64,000 nucleotides of DNA from Candidatus Angelobacter sp. GTDB lineage: Bacteria > Acidobacteriota > Terriglobia > Terriglobales > Acidobacteriaceae. The stretch is taken from positions 1 to 64,000 of the forward strand of contig JAOAPH010000039.1 of assembly GCA_025462835.1 (NCBI GenBank), given 5' to 3'. A program made the translations under genes and the position numbers. The notes under the pieces are model-generated. The model did no database searches. It worked only from the letters and a program-made list of their open reading frames with translations, and was not told the DNA's origin. Position 1 is the first letter of the stretch, and the number at the start of each line of letters is the position of its first letter. Of the stretch, positions 59,254 through 64,000 are shown in pieces.

Positions 59254-60531
59254 ATGAAAGTTCTCGTAGTCGGTGGCGGCGGGCGCGAGCACGCCCTAAT
59301 TTGGAAGATCAAGCAATCGCCGCGCGTTTCGCAAATATATTGCACTCCCGGCAACGGCGGCATCTGTGCCGAGCCTGGCGTCGAATGCATTCCGTGGGAC
59401 GGCAAAGACATTGACGCGCTTCTGGGCATCGCATCCCGAATCCATCCTGACCTTACCGTCATCGGCCCCGAACTTCCTTTAGCTCTCGGCGTTGTGGACG
59501 AGTTGACCAGGCGCGATTTACGCGTCTTTGGTCCCACCAAAGCCGCTGCGCAACTGGAAGCCAGCAAGGGATTCGCAAAAGAATTCATGCGCCGCCACAA
59601 CATTCCTACGGCGCATTACGCCGTCTGTCCGAATGAGGCGGAGCTTCGCGCCGCGCTCCCACACTTCCATGGAAAGATCGTCGTCAAGGCCGACGGCCTC
59701 GCTGCTGGCAAAGGCGTGGTCATCGCGAACAATCGCGAAGAAGCCGCCGAAGTTGCGATGGAGATGTTGAGCGGTACTCGCCTGGGCAGTGCCGGTTCCA
59801 GCGTCGTGTTGGAAGAATTTCTCGAAGGAGAAGAGCTTTCATTCCTCGTGCTGAGCGACGGAGAGCGCATTGCGCCACTCGTCCCCGCGCAAGATCACAA
59901 GCGCGTTGGCGAAGGCGACACCGGCGCCAACACCGGGGGCATGGGCGCATACTCGACCGACAGCTTGCTCGACCACCAGATGCAGGAGTGGCTGCTGACG
60001 CACATTGTGCGACCCGTGATTGCGGGCATGAAGGCGGAAGAGGCCGAGTATCGCGGCATCCTGTACGTCGGACTGATGATGACCGCGCGCGGCCCGCAGG
60101 TGCTGGAATTCAACTGCCGCTTCGGCGACCCCGAGACGCAAGCCGTGCTCATGCGATTGGAATCCGACATTGTCGACGCCTTCGAAGCCGCAATCGAAGG
60201 ACGCGTCAGTGATGGCGACTTCAAGTGGAGCCCCGACCCCGCGGTCTGCGTGGTGATCGCATCCGGCGGATACCCCAGCGCCTTCGAAACGGGAAAAAAG
60301 ATTTCCGGCCTCACTGAAGCCGATGCAGTCGCCGGGGTAAAAGTCTTCCACGCCGGAACCGGCAGGATTGATGGCGACATGGTGACCACCGGAGGCCGAG
60401 TACTGGGCGTAACCGCCCGCGGAGCAACCCTCGACGAAGCCCTCCAACGCGCCTACGAAGCCGTCGAAAAAATCAGCTTTGAAGGCATGCAGTATCGTCG
60501 CGACATCGGCGCGAAGGCCGTAAAAAAGTAG
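59254..60531 (+). CDS. purD: Phosphoribosylamine-glycine ligase
   Basis: The 425-aa protein begins KVLVVGGGGREHALIWKI and has the ATP-grasp blocks: VVKADGLAAGKGVVI, EEFLEGEELSFLVLSDG, NTGGMGAYS and LEFNCRFGDPETQ. It makes glycinamide ribonucleotide in purine synthesis. Normal length. No Shine-Dalgarno is seen; an R1 repeat with a TTAAAT box sits 10 nt before the start. Confidence 0.96.
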   Translation: MKVLVVGGGGREHALIWKIKQSPRVSQIYCTPGNGGICAEPGVECIPWDGKDIDALLGIASRIHPDLTVIGPELPLALGVVDELTRRDLRVFGPTKAAAQLEASKGFAKEFMRRHNIPTAHYAVCPNEAELRAALPHFHGKIVVKADGLAAGKGVVIANNREEAAEVAMEMLSGTRLGSAGSSVVLEEFLEGEELSFLVLSDGERIAPLVPAQDHKRVGEGDTGANTGGMGAYSTDSLLDHQMQEWLLTHIVRPVIAGMKAEEAEYRGILYVGLMMTARGPQVLEFNCRFGDPETQAVLMRLESDIVDAFEAAIEGRVSDGDFKWSPDPAVCVVIASGGYPSAFETGKKISGLTEADAVAGVKVFHAGTGRIDGDMVTTGGRVLGVTARGATLDEALQRAYEAVEKISFEGMQYRRDIGAKAVKK

Positions 60532-60552
60532 AGTACGGTCTTTTCCAGGAAT

Positions 60553-60619
60553 GCTTTGAAAGGGCACGGCTTCAGCCGTGCCAAAAAGGCCGCCTATCCG
60601 GGGCTTTAGCCCCTGAGGT
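60553..60619. repeat. R3 repeat supplying the ribosome-binding site of the next gene
   Basis: Holds GCTTTGAAAGGGCACGGCTT (shared with 1893) and then GGGGCTTTAGCCCCTGAGGT; the GAGG (60615-60618) is 6 nt from ATG 60625, so the repeat forms the Shine-Dalgarno. Confidence 0.7.
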
Positions 60620-60624
60620 TCAAT

Positions 60625-61122
60625 ATGGCTACGAAAAACCAATTCACCCCCGGCGACGGCCCGTTTAAATTCCGAGTAAAACTCGAAGGCGATACCAAGT
60701 CCGATGCGGCTGCAGTGCGTCCTCCCTTTGATGTGCCTACGATTTTCGGCACCAAGGCGCGAGTCCCGGTGCGCGGTACTATCAACGGATTCCCATATCG
60801 CAGCTCTTTATGCAACATGGGCTTCGGACACTTCTTCGTTGTAAACAAAGAAATGCGCGCCGGCGCGAAGTGCAAAGCCGGCGACACAGTCGATATCGTT
60901 CTCGAGCGCGACAGGGAAGAGCGCGTCGTCGTAGTGCCTGCTTCCATCAAGAAAATCATCGCGACGAACAAGACCGCGCAAGCGACATGGGACTCGCTTT
61001 CTTACACGCACAAGAAAGAGTGGGTCCGCGCAATCGAGGGCGCAAAGAGGGAAGAAACCCGCCAAAGCCGCATTGAGAAAATGATGTCTGCGTTGAGGGC
61101 GGGCAAGCGAATCGGATTCTAG
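60625..61122 (+). CDS. DUF1905 + YdeI/OmpD-associated-domain protein
   Basis: The 165-aa protein has an N-terminal DUF1905 half (FKFRVKLEGD, VPVRGTINGFPYRSSLCNMGFGHFFVVNKEMR) and a C-terminal YdeI-like half (SYTHKKEWVRAIEGAKREETRQSRIEKMMSALRAG). Members are small and of uncertain function, sometimes linked to stress. The start ATG 60625 uses the Shine-Dalgarno supplied by the upstream repeat. Confidence 0.88.
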   Translation: MATKNQFTPGDGPFKFRVKLEGDTKSDAAAVRPPFDVPTIFGTKARVPVRGTINGFPYRSSLCNMGFGHFFVVNKEMRAGAKCKAGDTVDIVLERDREERVVVVPASIKKIIATNKTAQATWDSLSYTHKKEWVRAIEGAKREETRQSRIEKMMSALRAGKRIGF

Positions 61123-61158
61123 AGGCAGTCTCTAGTTTTTGCTTTTGGACTACTTGTG

Positions 61159-61211
61159 CCCTCCTCCGTGTACTCGGTGCCTCCGTGGTGAACAGCCTTT
61201 AGTTTTATAAT
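61159..61211 (+). promoter_or_regulatory. R1 repeat and gatB promoter
   Basis: R1 repeat (61159-61194: CCCTCCTCCGTGTACTCGGTGCC...) carries CCGTGG at 61183-61188, 17 nt before TATAAT (61206-61211). ATG 61220 is 8 nt after the -10, so the mRNA is probably leaderless. Confidence 0.65.
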
Positions 61212-61219
61212 CAACCTCT

Positions 61220-62695
61220 ATGGCTACCGCTTCGGAGACGCTCTCCGCCGCAATCCAAAAATACGAAGTCGTGATCGGGCTTGAGGTCCACGTCCAGCTC
61301 TTGACGCTGACCAAGGCCTTCTGCGGTTGCTCGACAAAATTCGGCGCACCGCCGAACACCAACGTCTGTCCCGTCTGCCTCGGACTTCCCGGCGCACTGC
61401 CCGTGCTCAACAAACGCGCAGTGGAATTTGCCACGCTCGCCGCCATGTCGCTGAATTGTCAGATCCGCGAGACCAGCATCTTCGCGCGAAAGAATTATTT
61501 CTATCCTGATCTGCCCAAGGGCTACCAGATCTCGCAGTACGACAAACCTGTCGCCGAGCACGGCCACATCGACATCAAGGTAAATGGCGAATCGAAGCGC
61601 ATCGGCATCACGCGACTGCACATGGAAGAGGACGCGGGCAAGAGCCTGCACGACGGCTTTCCCGATTCCGACAAGTACACCTACATTGACCTGAACCGCA
61701 GCGGAGTCCCTCTGGTAGAGATCGTCAGTGAACCGGACATGCGCACCTCGGACGAGGCCCATGAATATCTCACGCGATTGAAGGAGATCATCCTCTACAC
61801 CGGCGTTAGCGATTGCAATATGGAAGAGGGGTCGCTGCGTTGCGATGCGAACATCAGCGTGCGTCCGCGCGGACAGAAAGAATTCGGCACCAAGGCCGAA
61901 GTCAAGAACGTGAATTCGTTCCGCTTCATCAAGCAGGCGCTGGAGTATGAGATCGAGCGCCAGGTGGAGCTGATCGAATCCGGCGGACGTGTCGCGCAGG
62001 AGACGCGGCTCTACAACTCCAGCGAAGGCAAGACGTACTCGATGCGCTCGAAAGAACAGGCGCACGACTATCGCTATTTCCCGGAGCCTGATCTTCTTCC
62101 GCTAGTCGTCGATGCCGCATGGCAAGCGGAGATCAAGAAGACCATGCCCGAATTGCCGGAGGCGCGTCGCGCCCGCCTGGTCAGCGACTACGGGATCACC
62201 GAGCAAGATGCCGTGGTGCTAACCATCACGCGCAGCCGCGCCGATCAGTTTGAAGAAGCGGCGAGACATTCCAAGAGCCCGAAAAAAGTCGCCAACCTCG
62301 TGCAGAGCGAGTTGATGGGACGCCTCAAGGCCAAAGGTTTGGACATAGAGCAGTCGCCGATATCAATGAAAGGCGTAGCGCTGTCGGCGGATTTGGTGGA
62401 GTCGAACGCCATCTCAGGAAAGATGCTGAAGGACCTGTACGATCTCGCCTTCGAGCGTGGCGAAGACTTTCCCGCGATTTACGAAAAGGAAAAACCGCAG
62501 CAGATCACCGATACCTCCGCCATCGAAAAGATCATCGACGACGTGATCTCGGCCAATCCAAATCAGTTGGCGCAGTATCGGGGAGGCAAAAAAACTGTCG
62601 CAGCATTCTTCGTGGGACAAGTCATGAAAGCCAGCAAAGGACAGGCCAGCCCGACCGTGGTGAATGATTTGTTGACAAAGAAGCTAGACGAATAG
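61220..62695 (+). CDS. gatB: Aspartyl/glutamyl-tRNA amidotransferase subunit B
   Basis: The 491-aa protein has VVIGLEVHVQLLTLTKAFCGCS, VCPVCLGLPGALPVLN, and the RLHMEEDAGKSLHD and LNRSGVPLVEIVSEPDMR blocks of GatB. It forms GatABC/CAB with other subunits and transamidates Glu-tRNA(Gln) or Asp-tRNA(Asn). No gatA or gatC is in the window. It has its own repeat-linked promoter. Confidence 0.97.
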   Translation: MATASETLSAAIQKYEVVIGLEVHVQLLTLTKAFCGCSTKFGAPPNTNVCPVCLGLPGALPVLNKRAVEFATLAAMSLNCQIRETSIFARKNYFYPDLPKGYQISQYDKPVAEHGHIDIKVNGESKRIGITRLHMEEDAGKSLHDGFPDSDKYTYIDLNRSGVPLVEIVSEPDMRTSDEAHEYLTRLKEIILYTGVSDCNMEEGSLRCDANISVRPRGQKEFGTKAEVKNVNSFRFIKQALEYEIERQVELIESGGRVAQETRLYNSSEGKTYSMRSKEQAHDYRYFPEPDLLPLVVDAAWQAEIKKTMPELPEARRARLVSDYGITEQDAVVLTITRSRADQFEEAARHSKSPKKVANLVQSELMGRLKAKGLDIEQSPISMKGVALSADLVESNAISGKMLKDLYDLAFERGEDFPAIYEKEKPQQITDTSAIEKIIDDVISANPNQLAQYRGGKKTVAAFFVGQVMKASKGQASPTVVNDLLTKKLDE

Positions 62696-62768
62696 TTCAA
62701 GAGCTTTAGCTGCGGCTGACCGCGGAGCTCGTGGATACCTCGTAACGGCAGCGCTGTTGCAGCTTTTC

Positions 62769-63332
62769 TTACCAGAACTTCCACCAAGATTTTCTCCGCC
62801 CTTTCACGGCGTCAGCTGCTATCTCGGGTAGCTTCTTAACCACTTTCTCGTATTCCGTAGGAGTTCCAAAATCGTGCTTCTCAGGGTCAAATGCAAGACC
62901 GGTCTGGGGATCATAGACGAAGTATCCAGTAGCTTTACGTATTACGCGGAGGTAGGAAGATAGCTGCGAAAATATCCGGTCAGCGTCGACTCCCTGGTAC
63001 CAATAGGGAATGGAGACATCAATGTGGTTATCGTAAATAGTGAACTGAATTGCAGGATCACCCTTGGGAGCGTTAAGTTCGATTTGGTTCCATTTTTTCC
63101 GAGCCGCATCTTCGGAAATCCCACGAGATTCAGCTATTTTTGTGTAGTCGAAATTGAACATTTCTAGCCGAGGATTGTATTCCATTAGAGCAGCAGCGAC
63201 GCGCTGCTTCCGATCGCTAGCCAAGATGTCGTCAGCATTGATACCACTTTCCTCTGAGTTGAGAAGGGCCTCTGCTTCCACCGCGTTGGGAAGGCTCGAG
63301 ACCGGACTGTAGCAATATAGGTCGTAGCTCAT
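62769..63332 (-). CDS. Hypothetical protein
   Basis: The 187-aa protein starts MSYDLYCYSPVSSLPNAVEAE and ends RRKSWWKFW. It has a mixed helix/strand pattern with no signal peptide. I do not recognise a family; the MSYDLY(C/F)Y start resembles a small group of standalone cytosolic proteins. Convergent with gatB. Confidence 0.6.
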   Translation of the reverse strand: MSYDLYCYSPVSSLPNAVEAEALLNSEESGINADDILASDRKQRVAAALMEYNPRLEMFNFDYTKIAESRGISEDAARKKWNQIELNAPKGDPAIQFTIYDNHIDVSIPYWYQGVDADRIFSQLSSYLRVIRKATGYFVYDPQTGLAFDPEKHDFGTPTEYEKVVKKLPEIAADAVKGRRKSWWKFW

Positions 63333-63367
63333 TTGACATCCCGGAAACTGTGATTGAAATGCATGGT

Positions 63368-64000
63368 TTACTTTTTTACAGCCTCATCCGCATGCCCATG
63401 ATTATGATAAGCCGCGGCTGATTTATTTGCGGTCACGTCGGCGTAAAGCGTGTCGATCCACTCGTCGCTCTTGAGGAATCCCTTGCCGTACTGGTCTTCG
63501 AACTTGGCCATGATCTTGGCTTCCTTCATCTGCGCTGCGGTCTGGTCTTTCTTCACCGCGTCGGAGACCAGTGCGCGCGTGTCCTTCAGCATCTGCACAA
63601 ACTTGCGGACATCGTCAGCGGTCGATAGCGCTCCATGTCCCGGAATGTATTTGGTATCGGGCGGCGCTGTGGCAAGCACCTTCTCCACGCCTGCAATCAT
63701 GCCAGTGACGGAGCCGCCGTTATCAACATCGACAAACGGAAATCCGTAAGTCACAAAGTCATCGCCCATGTGGATGACATTCGATTGCGTGAAGAAAATG
63801 ACGCTATCGCCGTCGGTGTGTCCGGCGGGGAAGTGAATGGCGCGGATATCTTCTCCGTTGAGATGAACGGAAGCACGATCATTGAAGGTGATGATCGGCA
63901 GCGCCTCTTTGGGCGCAGGCGGTGTAGTGCCGAACCGCGTTTTGCTGCCTTCCATCAGGCGCTTGCGAACGTTCTCCTGCGCAATGATCGTCCCCTGCTT
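63368..64000 (-). CDS. Metallo-beta-lactamase-fold hydrolase (5' end outside window)
   Basis: The visible 210 C-terminal residues continue through the right edge: AQENVRKRLMEG, then FPAGHTDGDSVIFF, VIHMGDDFVTYGFPFVD and YIPGHGALSTADDV, the metal-binding HxxxxD..GD..H pattern of class B-type cyclase-like or periplasmic MBL proteins. The N-terminal half with the HxHxDH metal motif is missing because the gene crosses the window end. Substrate unknown; the C-terminus is Lys/His/Ala-rich. Confidence 0.82.
   Translation of the reverse strand, partial: KQGTIIAQENVRKRLMEGSKTRFGTTPPAPKEALPIITFNDRASVHLNGEDIRAIHFPAGHTDGDSVIFFTQSNVIHMGDDFVTYGFPFVDVDNGGSVTGMIAGVEKVLATAPPDTKYIPGHGALSTADDVRKFVQMLKDTRALVSDAVKKDQTAAQMKEAKIMAKFEDQYGKGFLKSDEWIDTLYADVTANKSAAAYHNHGHADEAVKK

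Overview
The window looks like a chromosomal segment of an Acidobacteriota (Terriglobia/Koribacter-like) bacterium. This is inferred from moderate-to-high GC, a PEP-CTERM protein, a glyoxylate shunt operon, many short palindromic intergenic repeats, and housekeeping genes scattered among small lineage-specific genes. I see no phage, insertion sequence, CRISPR array, tRNA or rRNA. The overall picture is a stable core chromosome with small accessory patches.

Layout. 1-4.4 kb: small basic/stress-type proteins, a HAD phosphatase, an FmdB zinc-ribbon protein, rsmI and an atypical histidine-box/receiver protein. 4.5-10.7 kb (minus strand): deaminase + ACT protein, an APC permease, a tiny basic protein and a PcrA/UvrD helicase. 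11-17.5 kb: DUF971 protein, a PEP-CTERM protein with a LuxR regulator, rpmB, a GAF-SpoIIE phosphatase with a decayed paralogue fragment nearby, a fatty-acid-hydroxylase-type membrane protein and RidA. 17.6-24 kb: mfd, a DUF885 protein, galU. 24-29.3 kb (minus): DinB, nitroreductase, racemase and a large DUF3857/transglutaminase/TPR protein. 29.4-35.6 kb: methyltransferase, a TetR-controlled operon, a selenocysteine-containing selD, a toxin-antitoxin pair, a 2OG-Fe(II) oxygenase and two paralogous membrane microproteins. 35.7-42 kb: hybrid histidine kinase and a tldD/zinc protein/ppa/pmbA operon. 42-47 kb: cytochromes c, a GT39-type transferase, and a secreted protein + cytochrome operon under a perfect 29-bp palindrome. 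47-51.6 kb: a PD-(D/E)XK-like protein convergent with a DnaC-like/DUF4184/UvrC-like operon. 51.8-57.7 kb: aceBA, Tat amidase, rpmE, mscL. 58-64 kb: dus, purD, YdeI-type protein, gatB, a hypothetical and a metallo-beta-lactamase-fold protein cut by the window edge.

Main points for a second look. (1) selD starts at a GTG at 33291 and has an in-frame UGA (codon 18) at the catalytic position, followed by a hairpin of bacterial SECIS geometry; reading it from the first downstream start loses the active site. (2) The UvrC-like protein keeps the Fe-S cysteines and UVR motif but has lost the GIY-YIG catalytic residues and the whole C-terminal nuclease half. (3) Two tandem 36- and 40-aa membrane proteins are paralogues. 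(4) Several short interspersed repeats sit exactly where expression signals belong: a CCGTGG box in one family lies 17 nt upstream of the -10 box of both mfd and gatB, and another family supplies the Shine-Dalgarno of the YdeI-type gene. (5) Many genes have a -10-like box 6-9 nt before the start codon and no Shine-Dalgarno, suggesting leaderless mRNAs.
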